Notes: a model not told the origin generated them from the sequence alone. A stretch of 59,856 nucleotides of DNA from Desulfuromonas sp. TF (GCF_000472285.1 NZ_KI421418.1:47475-107330); one strand, 5' to 3'; numbered from the stretch's first letter, positions 41,221 through 51,002 are shown. Made by a program: numbers and translations.

Positions 41221-43287
41221 ATGACCGCAGAACTTTTTCTTGAAATAGGCGCCGAAGAAATTCCCGCCGGCTTCCTCCCGACCGCCATGCGGGATCTGGA
41301 GCGGCTGCTGGGGAAGGAACTGGAGAATGCCAGGGTTTCTTTCGGCGGAATGCGCACCTTCGCCACCCCGAGACGCCTGGCCATTTCCGTTGCCGATGTG
41401 TCCCTGCAGCAGGAGCGCCGTGAGCTGAACGTGGCCGGACCTTCGGCCAAGGTGGCTTTCGATGCCGATGGGAACCCGACAAAGGCGGCGCTCGGCTTCG
41501 CCCGCTCCAACGGAGTGGAGGTTTCGCAGCTCTCCCGCATGCAGACCGACAAGGGGGAATATCTCTACCTCTCCAAGGTGGAGGAGGGCGGGCCCACGGC
41601 CGACCTCCTGCCGCAGATCCTGCCCCGGGTCATCGCCTCCATCCCTTTCAGGAAGTCGATGCGCTGGAAGGATCTGGATATCCGCTTCGCCCGCCCCGTC
41701 CACTGGATCGTCGCCCTTTTCGAAGGGACGGTTGTCCCTTTCCCCTTCGGCAACCTGGAGAGCGGCAATCTCTCCCGGGGACACAGGTTCATGGCCCCTG
41801 AGGCTTTTCCGGTCCAGGGGGTGGTGAGCTATCTTGAAGAGGCCGAGCGCCGCTTCGTCATTCCCGATCCGAAGAAGCGCCGCGAAATCATCGCGCGACA
41901 GGTCGAGCGGGAGGCTCACACGGCCGGCGGCGAAGTGAATCCCGATGAGGAGCTGCTGGACGAGGTGACCTATCTCGTCGAAGATCCCACGGCCCTGTGC
42001 GGCTCCTTCGAGGAGAAATACCTGGAACTCCCCCGGGAGCTCCTGATCACATCGATGCGCGAACACCAGCGCTACTTCACGCTGCTCGATGCCCAAGGCA
42101 GGCTGCTGCCGCGCTTCATCACCATCGCAGGCACTCGCCCCGAGGATCGCGCGGTGGTGGCCCGGGGGAATGAGCGGGTGCTGCGGGCCCGCCTCGCCGA
42201 CGCCATGTTCTTCTGGACCGAAGACCGGAAGGTGAAGCTGGAAAGCCGCCTTGAGGCGCTCAAAAGCGTGGTCTATCAGGCCAAGCTGGGTACCAGCCAC
42301 GCCAAGGTCATGCGCTTCCGGGAACTGGCGGCCGGGCTGGCCCGGCAGCTCGATCCGGCCGTTGTGGAGTTGACCGACCGGGCGGCGCTTCTGGCCAAGT
42401 GCGACCTGGAGACGGGGATGGTCTATGAATTTCCGGAACTGCAGGGGGTTATGGGACGGGAATACGCCCGGCTGGAGGGGGAGGACCCCCGGGTGGCAAA
42501 GGCGATCTTTGAACATTACCTCCCGATCCAGGCCGGAGGCGAGCTCCCCTCCGACAACGTGGGGGCCTTCGTCTCCATCGCCGACAAAATCGATACCATA
42601 TGCGGCTGTTTCGGCGTCGGTCTCATTCCCACCGGCACCGCCGATCCTTACGCCCTGCGCCGCAGCGCCATAGGCATTCTTAACATCATTCTCGATCGCG
42701 CCTACGCTCTCTCCATCAGGGACCTGGTCGGGCGCAGCGTCGACCTGCTGAAGGAGAAGCTGCAGCGGCCGCAGGAAGAGGTGGCGGCCGAGGTCGTCGA
42801 ATTCATCCGGCTGCGGTTCCTCAACATGCTCACCGCTCAGGGCTATGCCCAGGATGTGGTCGATGCAGTGCTGTCGGCATCCTTCGACGACGTGCCGGAC
42901 GCCCAGGAGCGGGTCAAGGCACTGGCCGCCCTCAAAGGGCGAGAGGATTTTGAGCCGCTGGCAGTTGCATTCAAGAGGATTGGTAATATTATTAAGGCCG
43001 GTGTCGATGAGGCTGTTGATCCCGCCCTCTTTGAAGCTTCCTGCGAGAAGGATCTCCATCAGGCTCTGCAGCAGGTTGAAAAATCAGTCGAAGACAGCGT
43101 CGCCCGCGGAGATTATATGACAGCGCTTCGGGCGATCGCATCTCTTCGCGCTCCGGTGGATACGTTTTTTGACGAAGTCATGGTGATGGCCGAGGATGAG
43201 AAGGTGAAAAAGAACCGGCTGGCGCTTCTCACGGCCGTGGCCAGACTCTTCGGCGGGATCGCCGACTTTTCCCGCATCGCCGATTGA
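41221..43287 (+). CDS. glyS: Glycyl-tRNA synthetase beta subunit
   Basis: tRNA-binding subunit of the alpha2beta2 enzyme, 688 residues. ATG 41221 gives MTAELFLEIGAEEIPAGFLP, the canonical start. Other blocks are RWKDLDIRFARPVHWIVALF, LPRELLITSMREHQRYF, HYLPIQAGGELP, SIADKIDTICGCFGVGLIPTG and YALRRSAIGILNI. The C-terminal anticodon-binding region (about 560-680) is complete. The frame is intact over its whole length. Confidence 0.98.
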   Translation: MTAELFLEIGAEEIPAGFLPTAMRDLERLLGKELENARVSFGGMRTFATPRRLAISVADVSLQQERRELNVAGPSAKVAFDADGNPTKAALGFARSNGVEVSQLSRMQTDKGEYLYLSKVEEGGPTADLLPQILPRVIASIPFRKSMRWKDLDIRFARPVHWIVALFEGTVVPFPFGNLESGNLSRGHRFMAPEAFPVQGVVSYLEEAERRFVIPDPKKRREIIARQVEREAHTAGGEVNPDEELLDEVTYLVEDPTALCGSFEEKYLELPRELLITSMREHQRYFTLLDAQGRLLPRFITIAGTRPEDRAVVARGNERVLRARLADAMFFWTEDRKVKLESRLEALKSVVYQAKLGTSHAKVMRFRELAAGLARQLDPAVVELTDRAALLAKCDLETGMVYEFPELQGVMGREYARLEGEDPRVAKAIFEHYLPIQAGGELPSDNVGAFVSIADKIDTICGCFGVGLIPTGTADPYALRRSAIGILNIILDRAYALSIRDLVGRSVDLLKEKLQRPQEEVAAEVVEFIRLRFLNMLTAQGYAQDVVDAVLSASFDDVPDAQERVKALAALKGREDFEPLAVAFKRIGNIIKAGVDEAVDPALFEASCEKDLHQALQQVEKSVEDSVARGDYMTALRAIASLRAPVDTFFDEVMVMAEDEKVKKNRLALLTAVARLFGGIADFSRIAD

Positions 43288-43412
43288 ATCTCTTGGGCGG
43301 TTCTGCAACCCGCTCCAAAAAAAATAAACGCCGGTCATTGGGGGATCGACGCAATTAGGGGGATGGCCGGACTGGACCGGCTACAACTAAAACTGGAGGA
43401 GGAACACTTTAC

Positions 43413-46133
43413 ATGGCAGACACAAAGGAGCAGCTGAAGGTCGTCAAACCGGAGGAGGCAGAGATGGCAGAGAAGTACGTGTATTTCTTCGGGGACGGGA
43501 AAGCCGAAGGAAAAGGGGGCATGAAGAATCTGCTGGGGGGCAAGGGAGCCAACCTGGCGGAGATGACCGCGATCGGCCTGCCGGTTCCGCCCGGATTCAC
43601 CATCACCACCGAGGTGTGCACCGAATTCTACAAGAATAACCGCCGCTATCCCGCCCTTCTCCAGGAACAGGTGGAAGAGAACATGGCCAGGGTGGAAAAG
43701 CTCATGGGAAAGACCTTCGGGGATCCCAAAAAGCCCCTGCTGGTTTCCGTGCGCTCCGGCGCCCGGGCATCCATGCCCGGTATGATGGATACCGTTCTCA
43801 ATCTGGGCCTCAATGACGAGACGGTTCAGGGTGTCATCGAACTGAGCGGAGATCCACGCTTCTCCTATGATTCATACCGCCGCTTCGTCCAGATGTACTC
43901 CAATGTGGTCATGGGAATGGACGGAGACGTGCTCGAGCACCTTCTGGAGCAGATGAAGGAGGATCGGGGAGTCAAGCTGGACACCCAACTTTCCGCTGAC
44001 GACCTGAAAAAGCTGGTGGGGCTCTTCAAGAACAAGGTCAAGGAGGAATTGGGGAAGGAGTTTCCCGACGATCCCAACGAACAGCTCTGGGGGGCGATCG
44101 GCGCCGTTTTCGGCTCCTGGATGAACCCCCGCGCCAATACTTACCGCAAGCTCAACAATATTCCTTCCGAGTGGGGGACTGCGGTCAACGTGCAGTCGAT
44201 GGTCTTCGGCAACATGGGCGATGACTGCGCCACCGGCGTCGCCTTTACCCGAAATCCATCCACAGGCGAGCATCTTTTCTTCGGCGAGTTCCTGGTTAAT
44301 GCCCAGGGCGAAGACGTGGTGGCCGGCACCCGCACTCCGCAGCCGATCAACAAGGCCGGCGGTGACGGCTCCCTCCCCTCCATGGAAGAGGTGATGCCCC
44401 AGTGCTACGATCAGTTGATGCAGGTCCAGGTCACCCTGGAGAAGCATTACCGCGACATGCAGGACATCGAGTTCACCATCGAGAAGGGCAAGCTCTACAT
44501 GCTGCAGACTCGCAGCGGAAAGCGCACCGCCCGGGCGGCCATCAAGATCGCCGTCGACATGGTGAAGGAAGGGCTGATCAGCGAAAAAGAGGGGGTGCTG
44601 CGGGTCGGTCCCGAGCAGCTCGATCAGATCCTGCATCCGACCCTCGACCCCAAGGCGCCCAAGGAAGTCATTGCCAAGGGGCTCCCGGCCTCTCCCGGCG
44701 CCGCCAGCGGCGAGGTGGTCTTCTCTGCAGACGAAGCCGAGGAAGCGGCCAAGCTCGGGCTCAAGGTCATCCTTGTTCGCATCGAAACCAGTCCCGAGGA
44801 TATCCACGGGATGCATGCCGCCCAGGGGATCCTCACCGCCCGAGGCGGCATGACCTCGCATGCGGCGGTGGTGGCACGAGGCATGGGCAAGTGCTGCGTT
44901 GCCGGTTGCGGCGACATCAAGGTCGACTACCGTACCCAGCAGTTTACCGCCCGGGGCGGATCGGTTATCAGCAAGGGCGATATCATCACCCTCGACGGCT
45001 CCACCGGCGAGGTGATGAAGGGGCAGGTCCCCACCGTCCAGCCGGAGCTGACCGGAGACTTCGGCACCCTCATGAAATGGGTGGATAAGTACCGTCGTCT
45101 CGGTGTGCGCACCAACGCCGACACCCCTCACGACTCCAAGGTCGCCCGCCAGTTCGGGGCCGAGGGGATCGGCCTGTGCCGCACCGAGCACATGTTTTTC
45201 GAAGGGGAGCGGATCATGGCGGTTCGGGAGATGATCCTGGCCGAGGACATCGAAGGGCGCAAGCGGGCCCTGTCCAAGATCCTGCCCATGCAGAAGGGCG
45301 ACTTCCTCGGCATCTTCCGCGAGATGAAGGGACTGCCGGTCACCATCCGCCTCCTCGATCCGCCCCTTCACGAGTTCCTTCCCCATACCGAGGCGGAAAT
45401 CGAGGAACTGGCCAAGGTGATGAACGTGTCGGTCGCTACCCTGAAGAACAAGGTCGAGTTCCTCCACGAGTTCAATCCCATGCTCGGCCATCGCGGCTGC
45501 CGGCTCGGCATCACCTTCCCTGAAATCTACGACATGCAGGTGCAGGCCATCATGGAAGCCGCCTGCGAACTGGTCAAGGACGAAGGGTATGAGATCATTC
45601 CCGAGATCATGATTCCGCTGGTCAGCGAGGTCAAGGAACTGGCGATTCTCCGGGGCCATGCCATCCGCGTCGCCGACGAGGTGATTTCCCGCTACGGCAT
45701 CAAGGTGAAGTACCTGATCGGGACGATGATCGAACTTCCCCGCGCCGCTCTTACCGCCGACGCCATCGCCCGGGAAGCCGAATTCTTCTCCTTCGGCACC
45801 AACGACCTGACGCAGACCACCTACGGGCTGTCGCGCGATGACGCCGGCAAGTTCCTCCCCTTCTACGTGGAACGGGAGATACTCCCCAACGATCCCTTCG
45901 TCGCCATCGACCAGGAAGGGGTGGGGCAGCTGGTGAAAATGGGGTGCGAAAAGGGGCGCCAGACGCGCCCGGATATCAAGCTTGGCATCTGCGGCGAACA
46001 CGGCGGCGAGCCCTCCAGCGTCATCTTCTGCCATAATATCGGCCTCGATTACGTTTCCTGCTCCCCCTTCCGGGTCCCCATCGCCCGGCTGGCGGCCGCG
46101 CATGCGACGCTGCTGGAAGAACTTGGCCGGTAA
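43413..46133 (+). CDS. ppdK: Pyruvate, phosphate dikinase
   Basis: Interconverts pyruvate, ATP and phosphate with phosphoenolpyruvate, AMP and pyrophosphate, for gluconeogenesis or PPi-linked glycolysis. The 906-residue protein has an ATP-grasp domain (GGKGANLAEMTAIGLPVPPGF, RSGARASMPGMMDTVLNLG), the swivelling phosphohistidine domain with GGMTSHAAVVARGMG (catalytic His near 485, with the regulatory Thr two residues before) and the PEP-binding barrel (GIGLCRTEHMFF, FGTNDLTQTTYGLSRDD, catalytic Cys in GICGEHGGEPSS). The start has GGAGGAGG nearby; a second Met at 43464 is possible. No PpdK regulatory kinase is adjacent. Confidence 0.97.
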   Translation: MADTKEQLKVVKPEEAEMAEKYVYFFGDGKAEGKGGMKNLLGGKGANLAEMTAIGLPVPPGFTITTEVCTEFYKNNRRYPALLQEQVEENMARVEKLMGKTFGDPKKPLLVSVRSGARASMPGMMDTVLNLGLNDETVQGVIELSGDPRFSYDSYRRFVQMYSNVVMGMDGDVLEHLLEQMKEDRGVKLDTQLSADDLKKLVGLFKNKVKEELGKEFPDDPNEQLWGAIGAVFGSWMNPRANTYRKLNNIPSEWGTAVNVQSMVFGNMGDDCATGVAFTRNPSTGEHLFFGEFLVNAQGEDVVAGTRTPQPINKAGGDGSLPSMEEVMPQCYDQLMQVQVTLEKHYRDMQDIEFTIEKGKLYMLQTRSGKRTARAAIKIAVDMVKEGLISEKEGVLRVGPEQLDQILHPTLDPKAPKEVIAKGLPASPGAASGEVVFSADEAEEAAKLGLKVILVRIETSPEDIHGMHAAQGILTARGGMTSHAAVVARGMGKCCVAGCGDIKVDYRTQQFTARGGSVISKGDIITLDGSTGEVMKGQVPTVQPELTGDFGTLMKWVDKYRRLGVRTNADTPHDSKVARQFGAEGIGLCRTEHMFFEGERIMAVREMILAEDIEGRKRALSKILPMQKGDFLGIFREMKGLPVTIRLLDPPLHEFLPHTEAEIEELAKVMNVSVATLKNKVEFLHEFNPMLGHRGCRLGITFPEIYDMQVQAIMEAACELVKDEGYEIIPEIMIPLVSEVKELAILRGHAIRVADEVISRYGIKVKYLIGTMIELPRAALTADAIAREAEFFSFGTNDLTQTTYGLSRDDAGKFLPFYVEREILPNDPFVAIDQEGVGQLVKMGCEKGRQTRPDIKLGICGEHGGEPSSVIFCHNIGLDYVSCSPFRVPIARLAAAHATLLEELGR

Positions 46134-46156
46134 ATCTTTATCTTTGTGATGCACTC

Positions 46157-46187
46157 AGACCCCCGGCAGATCATCCGTCGGGGGTCT
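46157..46187 (+). terminator. Terminator hairpin after ppdK
   Basis: AGACCCCCG pairs with CGGGGGTCT around a 13-base loop, followed by CGTCTTT. It starts 24 bases after the ppdK stop. Confidence 0.7.
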
Positions 46188-46239
46188 CGTCTTTGGCGAG
46201 TCCACTTCGTCAAAGTTATGAGGTTTTCAGGATCAAGGC

Positions 46240-46312
46240 ATTAACCACTAAGTCACAGAGACGCTGAGAAAATCATAAAATCATCAGGTTTTCTCTGTGC
46301 CTCTAGTGAGCA
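46240..46312. repeat. Reiterated-word inverted repeat (ACAGAG type)
   Basis: ACCACTAAGTCACAGAGACGCTGAG on the left and TTTTCTCTGTGCCTCTAGTG on the right form an imperfect inverted repeat around AAATCATAAAATCATCAGG. It shares vocabulary with 9778-9853. The rest of the 268-base ppdK-dehydrogenase spacer has no gene. Confidence 0.65.
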
Positions 46313-46401
46313 AAGCGAGCGGGTGGTGGAAAGAATTTTGTGGAGTTTCGCAACTATTCCGTCATAGTTTCTTCAGATCACATCCTTAGGAGAACAACCA
46401 G

Positions 46402-47367
46402 ATGAACATCGTGGTGCTGGACGGGTACACCCTGAATCCGGGTGATCTGAGCTGGGAGGGGCTGGAACGGCTGGGAAGCTGTGACGTCTTTGATCGGACC
46501 CCGGCCGCGCAGGTGGCCGAGCGGGCGAAGGAAGCCGAAATCGTCCTGACCAACAAGGCGGTGCTCAACCGGGAAATCATCGGGAAGCTGCCGCGGCTGC
46601 GCTATATCGGCGTGCTTGCCACGGGATACAACGTGGTCGACCTGGAGGCGGCCCGGGCACAGGGGGTTGTGGTGACCAACGTGCCCGCTTACTCCACCGT
46701 CTCGGTGGCCCAGATGGTCTTCGCCCTGCTGCTGGAGCTGACCTCTCACGTCGGCCATCATGCCGGACTGGTTCGCCGTGGGCGGTGGAGCGAGAGCCCG
46801 GATTTCTGCTTCCGGGATACGCCCCTCATCGAACTGGAGGGGCTGATCATGGGGATTATCGGCTTCGGGCAGATCGGCCGCCGCGTGGCGCGGATCGCCG
46901 ATGCATTCGGGATGCGGGTCCTGGTGCAGACCCGGAACCCCGCCCGCTATAAAGGGAACCTGCAGAATGCCGGGATCGAATTTGTTGAGCTGGTCGAGCT
47001 GCTGCGTCGCAGCGACGTGGTCTCGCTGCACTGCCCTCTGACCCCCGAGACCGAAAGGATGATCGATGTCGAACGGCTGGCCCTGATGAAGCCGACCGCC
47101 TTTCTGATCAACACCGGAAGGGGGCCGCTGGTCGACGAGGCGGCCCTTGCCGCGGCCCTGAACGGGAAGCGCCTGGCGGGCGCCGGTCTCGACGTCCTCT
47201 CCCAGGAGCCGCCTCCTGCCGACAACCCCCTCCTTCATGCCGATAACTGCTTCATCACTCCACACATCGCCTGGGCCACAAAAGAGGCGCGGGAGCGGTT
47301 GATGAAGGTCGCTGTGGACAACGTTCGAGCTTTTCTGGAAGGCGGTCCGCACAACGTGGTGAGTTGA
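46402..47367 (+). CDS. D-2-hydroxyacid dehydrogenase
   Basis: NAD(P)-dependent reductase of 321 residues, closest in pattern to glycerate dehydrogenase/hydroxypyruvate reductases. Cofactor domain: GIIGFGQIGRRVARIADAFGM (GxGxxG, near 152). Catalytic residues are visible as the Arg in NTGRGPLVDEAAL (near 237), the Glu in LSQEPP (near 266) and the His in FITPHIAWAT (near 287). YSTVSVAQMVFALLLEL is the usual substrate-cap helix. AGGAGA precedes the ATG. Exact substrate is not determined. Confidence 0.9.
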   Translation: MNIVVLDGYTLNPGDLSWEGLERLGSCDVFDRTPAAQVAERAKEAEIVLTNKAVLNREIIGKLPRLRYIGVLATGYNVVDLEAARAQGVVVTNVPAYSTVSVAQMVFALLLELTSHVGHHAGLVRRGRWSESPDFCFRDTPLIELEGLIMGIIGFGQIGRRVARIADAFGMRVLVQTRNPARYKGNLQNAGIEFVELVELLRRSDVVSLHCPLTPETERMIDVERLALMKPTAFLINTGRGPLVDEAALAAALNGKRLAGAGLDVLSQEPPPADNPLLHADNCFITPHIAWATKEARERLMKVAVDNVRAFLEGGPHNVVS

Positions 47368-47380
47368 GCTAGGATGTCGA

Positions 47381-48064
47381 ATGGATTTTCCGCAACTGCA
47401 CAACTGGTCGATGACTTACCGGGAGGCGGCGGAGCTGCAGCGGGACCTGGCTAAAAGAGTGGTGCTCAGGGACTGTCTACCCAGGCCGGTCAGATTCGTG
47501 GCCGGTGTGGATGTTTCCTACGAGAAGCATGGCGATCTTTTTCATGCCGGCGTGATCGTCCTCTCCCTCCCCGACTTTCGAGTCATCGAAGAGGCCACCG
47601 CCTCGGGGCGGGTCGTCTTTCCCTATATCCCCGGTCTGCTCTCCTTCCGGGAACTCCCCATCATCCTCGATGCCTTCCGCGCCTTGTGCGCCGTACCCGA
47701 TGCCATCCTCGTCGACGGCCAGGGCATCGCCCATCCCCGGGGCCTCGGGATAGCCAGCCATCTGGGATTATGGCTCAACCTGCCTACCGTCGGCTGCGCC
47801 AAAAGCCGTCTATGCGGGGAACATCCGGAGCCCGGCTGCAAGCGGGGAGAGATGGTCCCTCTGCTGGTAAACGGCCGTCAGGCAGGGGTGGTGCTCACCA
47901 CCCGCGACGGAGTCAAACCCCTCTACATATCCCCCGGTCACCTGATGGACGTCGCCGCCGCCGCCCGCCTGACCCTTTCCTGCGGCGCCCGCTACCGGAT
48001 GCCGGAACCGACCCGGCTGGCACATCATCTCACCAACCGCGTCCGGAGAGAGGCGAAGGGCTGA
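47381..48064 (+). CDS. nfi: Endonuclease V
   Basis: Repair nuclease that cuts next to deaminated bases, especially hypoxanthine. The 227-residue protein has the metal-binding Asp in VAGVDVSYE, the damage-recognition wedge FPYIPGLLSFRE, and DGQGIAHPRGLGIASHLGL with further carboxylate and His residues. GCAKSRL and YISPGH follow. The length is standard. It starts 13 bases after the dehydrogenase stop and may share its transcript. Confidence 0.95.
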   Translation: MDFPQLHNWSMTYREAAELQRDLAKRVVLRDCLPRPVRFVAGVDVSYEKHGDLFHAGVIVLSLPDFRVIEEATASGRVVFPYIPGLLSFRELPIILDAFRALCAVPDAILVDGQGIAHPRGLGIASHLGLWLNLPTVGCAKSRLCGEHPEPGCKRGEMVPLLVNGRQAGVVLTTRDGVKPLYISPGHLMDVAAAARLTLSCGARYRMPEPTRLAHHLTNRVRREAKG

Positions 48065-48100
48065 GGACAGAGGACAGAGGACAGAGGACAGAGGACAGAG
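48063..48100. repeat. Tandem 7-base repeat (GAGGACA x5)
   Basis: Five exact head-to-tail copies of GAGGACA begin within the nfi stop codon, followed by GAGATC. The spacer continues with CAGCCCCTAGCCCCTCA, another short doubled word, up to the stop of the DUF2520 gene. Exact heptamers make copy-number variation likely. Confidence 0.85.
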
Positions 48101-48116
48101 ATCTTCCTTCCAGCCC

Positions 48117-48986
48117 CTAGCCCCTCAATATCCTTAAAATCTCCTCCGCCTTTTCCCGGTTCAGGGTCCCTTTCTTTCGCGCCACTTCAACCGTCTTTCT
48201 TCCCAGGACTCGATAGATCTCCTGAAGATCCGGGTCGAGGTCAGCCAGCGCTTGCAGGTGGCATGCAATGGTTTTTATGTCTCCGCGGGCGATGGGGCCG
48301 GTCAGCGCTTGTTCGGGGCCGAGAGCACCCAGGTTCTTTCCCGTTCCCCGAAGCAGGGGAGTGAGGAGATGAAAGGCCTCCTCTTCGGAAAAGCCGCAGG
48401 CGGACATGATCTGCCGGGCGACGACAATGACGGTGACCATGTAATTGGAGGCGACGGAGGCGGCGGCGTGGTAGAGAGGCTTGCTTCGGGTAGAAATACG
48501 AAAGGGTGTGCCGCCCATATCCAAGACGAGTTCTTCGGCCAGCGGGAGCAGGGATTCATCTCCTTCCACCGCAAAGGGGGAGCCTGGGAGGGAGCGAATT
48601 CCGAGGACGGAGTCGGCAAAGGTCTGCAGGGGATGAATGGACAGGGCCCTCGGCGAACCATCTTTGCCCTGGAGGATGGCGGCGGGCAGAATCCCGCTGA
48701 AGTGAATAAGGACTGCATTGGGCGCCAGATACCCCTCACGCCGCAGAGTCGCGCCCATCTCCTCGATATGATCGTCGGGAATGGCAATGAACACGAGTTC
48801 TCCCTCGCGGGCCCTGGAGAGATCGGTTGTGCCGGATCCGGGGATACCTATAAAGCGTGCCGCGGCCGCAGCCCGTACCGGGTCGCGGCTTATGATTGAC
48901 TTGAATTCATGTCCTGCCTCGTGCAGCAGACGGGCGATGGCCTGTCCCGCCCGGCCGGGACCGATGAGAACCATGGATTTCTTCAT
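48117..48986 (-). CDS. Rossmann-fold/DUF2520 oxidoreductase-like protein
   Basis: Probable NAD(P)-dependent dehydrogenase of 289 residues. The N-terminal Rossmann fold has VLIGPGRAGQAIARLLHEAGHE (GxGxxG) and FIAIPDDHIEEM. IHFSGILPA and SIHPLQTFAD match the linker before the DUF2520 helical domain (about 165-285), which contains KPLYHAAASVASNYMV and GPIARGD. The reaction is not known with certainty. The ATG overlaps the FAH-family gene stop (ATGA), so the two form an operon. Confidence 0.85.
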   Translation of the reverse strand: MKKSMVLIGPGRAGQAIARLLHEAGHEFKSIISRDPVRAAAAARFIGIPGSGTTDLSRAREGELVFIAIPDDHIEEMGATLRREGYLAPNAVLIHFSGILPAAILQGKDGSPRALSIHPLQTFADSVLGIRSLPGSPFAVEGDESLLPLAEELVLDMGGTPFRISTRSKPLYHAAASVASNYMVTVIVVARQIMSACGFSEEEAFHLLTPLLRGTGKNLGALGPEQALTGPIARGDIKTIACHLQALADLDPDLQEIYRVLGRKTVEVARKKGTLNREKAEEILRILRG

Positions 48987-49639
48987 CGGACGGAGACCTC
49001 AAGCGACCCGAGACCTTCGATTTCCGCGGTCAACTGATCGCCGGCGGCAACCGGTCCCACCCCCTCCGGGGTGCCGGTAAGAATGACATCCCCCTGCTCG
49101 AGGGTGAACATGGCCGAAATTTCGCTGATAATCGCCGGAATGCGGCGCATCATGCAGGCGGTGGAGGAATCCTGGCGCAGTTCGCTATTGACTTTTAAGG
49201 AGATGCGCAGGCGGTGGGGGTCGGCAATCCTGTCGGCGGGGACGAAGTCCGAAAGGGGGCAGGAGGTGTCGAAGGCCTTGGCCGCCTCCCAGGGCAGTCC
49301 CTTCTTCTTAAGCTCGGCCTGAACGTCCCGCAGAGTCATGTCGAGGGCCACGCCGTAACCGGCCACATGGGCCATGGCGTTTTCCTCGGGGATATTCCGG
49401 CCCCACTTGCCGATCAATACGGCCAGTTCCACTTCGTGATGGCACTCGTTTGAATAGAGAGGGATAACCACCGTTTCCTTCTGTCCGATGATGCTGGAGG
49501 AGGGTTTGATGAACAGGACGGGTTTTTCAGGGACCTCGTTGCCCAGTTCCCGGATATGTTCGCTGTAATTGCGGGCAAGGCAGACCACTTTGCCCACACG
49601 GTAGGTTTTATGGCTTCCGGTCAGTCTTACGGTATGCAT
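48983..49639 (-). CDS. Fumarylacetoacetate hydrolase-family protein
   Basis: FAH-fold enzyme of 218 residues, in the size class of acylpyruvate hydrolases/oxaloacetate decarboxylases. Motifs are VVCLARNYSEHIRELG, PVLFIKPSSSIIG, the metal-binding ECHHEVELAVLIGK (Glu residues), GYGVALDMTLRDVQ, WEAAKAFDTSCPLSDFVP, and GDVILTGTPEGVGPV. It is the first gene of the pair with DUF2520. A joint role in a small carbonyl-acid pathway is possible but unproved. Confidence 0.9.
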   Translation of the reverse strand: MHTVRLTGSHKTYRVGKVVCLARNYSEHIRELGNEVPEKPVLFIKPSSSIIGQKETVVIPLYSNECHHEVELAVLIGKWGRNIPEENAMAHVAGYGVALDMTLRDVQAELKKKGLPWEAAKAFDTSCPLSDFVPADRIADPHRLRISLKVNSELRQDSSTACMMRRIPAIISEISAMFTLEQGDVILTGTPEGVGPVAAGDQLTAEIEGLGSLEVSVR

Positions 49640-49829
49640 GAAATAGTATGCCTCCTGTCAGTGGGAGAAACTTTCCGATACGACTCGTTCAGGTCCAATT
49701 GCGGATTGAGCGAGAATATCGGGTCGATCCGCAAAATGCAAGATGCCAGCGGTCGTAAGCCATGGTAAAATGGCCCTTCAACCGCCGCCTTTCATTTGCA
49801 TCAGTCTACCCGTCCGAAAGAAGTCTGTC

Positions 49830-51002
49830 ATGTTTCTTCCCATCGGCGACACTCCCAACTCCACGCGAACGCCTTATGTCAATTTTCTCCTCATCGGCGT
49901 CAACATCTCTGTATTTCTTTTCGTTTCTCTTCCCCTGATGGGTGCGGCACCCGATCTTTCCGACCCGTTGCTGCTCGATTATCTGCACGCCCTGGGAGCC
50001 CGGGGTGCCGTTCCGGCCCAGAGCATTCTCGAGCGGGTCAGCGCCTACGATCTTTTCATCTTCCGTTACGGGTTCCGTCCCGCCGAGCCCTCCCTCGCCA
50101 CTCTTTTTACCGCCATGTTTCTGCATGCCGGCTGGATGCATCTGGCGGGAAACATGCTCTTCCTCTGGATTTTCGGCGACAACGTCGAGCATCGTATCGG
50201 CCGTCTCGGCTATCTCATGGCTTACCTGGGAACCGGCCTCGCCGCCACTTTCTTCTTCGCCCTTTTCGTTCCAGGCTCAGAGGTCCCTCTGGTGGGGGCC
50301 TCAGGGGCGATCTCGGGGGTCCTCGGCTTCTATTTCCTCTGGTTTCCCCGCAACCGGGTCAAGACCTTCGTCTTCCTGTTTCCATTCATCATGACCACCT
50401 TTATGATTCCTGCCCGCCTGGTCCTCGGTTTCTACCTTCTCCTCGATAACCTTCTCCCTTTTCTGTTCACCGGCGGACGCGGTGCGGGGGTGGCGCATGG
50501 AGCCCACATCGGCGGTTTTCTGGCGGGACTCGGCTTTGCCTATGGAATCGATCGCCTCCCAAGCCTGGTGCGCCGGGAAAAGGCCCGGCAGCGATTGCAG
50601 AAAGAGCGCGATTATATTCCCGATCCGATCGAAGAGATCGGTCGCAGTCTCCATCGAGGTGACGTGCGCCGCGCCGCCACCCTCTACCTTGGGCTCGAGG
50701 GGCGGGAGGAGCGCGGCCGATTGGCATCCGGAGATGTTTTGCATCTCGGCCGGGCGCTTCTCGGGGCCGGCGAGTTCGATCAGGCTCTAACCCTCTATCG
50801 ACGATTCATTGCCGAGCGTCCCGCCGACCCGGACCTTGACCGGGCCCATCTGGGGGCTGGCAAGGCCATGATCCATAAGCCCCGCCATATCACCAGCGCT
50901 TACCAGTATTTTCTCGATGCCCTCGACCTTGCCCACAGCCATGAAGTCGCCGAGGAGGCGCGGATGCATCTGCGCGCGATCGAACGTCTGGGAGAGGATT
51001 AG
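49830..51002 (+). CDS. Rhomboid-family intramembrane protease with TPR-like tail
   Basis: Membrane serine protease of 390 residues; ATG 49830 is chosen for the FLPIGDTPN rhomboid start. Helices run from about 17 to 245. The conserved HAGWMHLAGNMLFLWIFGDN is present, with catalytic Ser in GASGAISG (near 157) and catalytic His in GAHIGGFLAGL (near 222). The last 130 residues are soluble and helical (LGRALLGAGEFDQALTLYRRFI) like TPR repeats, probably a cytoplasmic binding module. Substrate unknown. Confidence 0.9.
   Translation: MFLPIGDTPNSTRTPYVNFLLIGVNISVFLFVSLPLMGAAPDLSDPLLLDYLHALGARGAVPAQSILERVSAYDLFIFRYGFRPAEPSLATLFTAMFLHAGWMHLAGNMLFLWIFGDNVEHRIGRLGYLMAYLGTGLAATFFFALFVPGSEVPLVGASGAISGVLGFYFLWFPRNRVKTFVFLFPFIMTTFMIPARLVLGFYLLLDNLLPFLFTGGRGAGVAHGAHIGGFLAGLGFAYGIDRLPSLVRREKARQRLQKERDYIPDPIEEIGRSLHRGDVRRAATLYLGLEGREERGRLASGDVLHLGRALLGAGEFDQALTLYRRFIAERPADPDLDRAHLGAGKAMIHKPRHITSAYQYFLDALDLAHSHEVAEEARMHLRAIERLGED

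Noticed and set aside
43330-43390. Possible GEMM-like text (ATCGACGCAATTAG, GGCCGG) before ppdK
   Set aside because: It has GACGCA but lacks the preceding GCAAA and GNRA-capped hairpin and the CACGGG/AGCCG stem, so it does not fit the riboswitch.
43872-46154. Minus-strand open frame of 760 codons opposite ppdK
   Set aside because: Shadow of ppdK, rich in His/Gly/Asp as expected for antisense of GC-rich coding DNA.
48063-48100. CRISPR-like array
   Set aside because: The units are seven bases, directly adjacent, with no spacers and no cas genes nearby.
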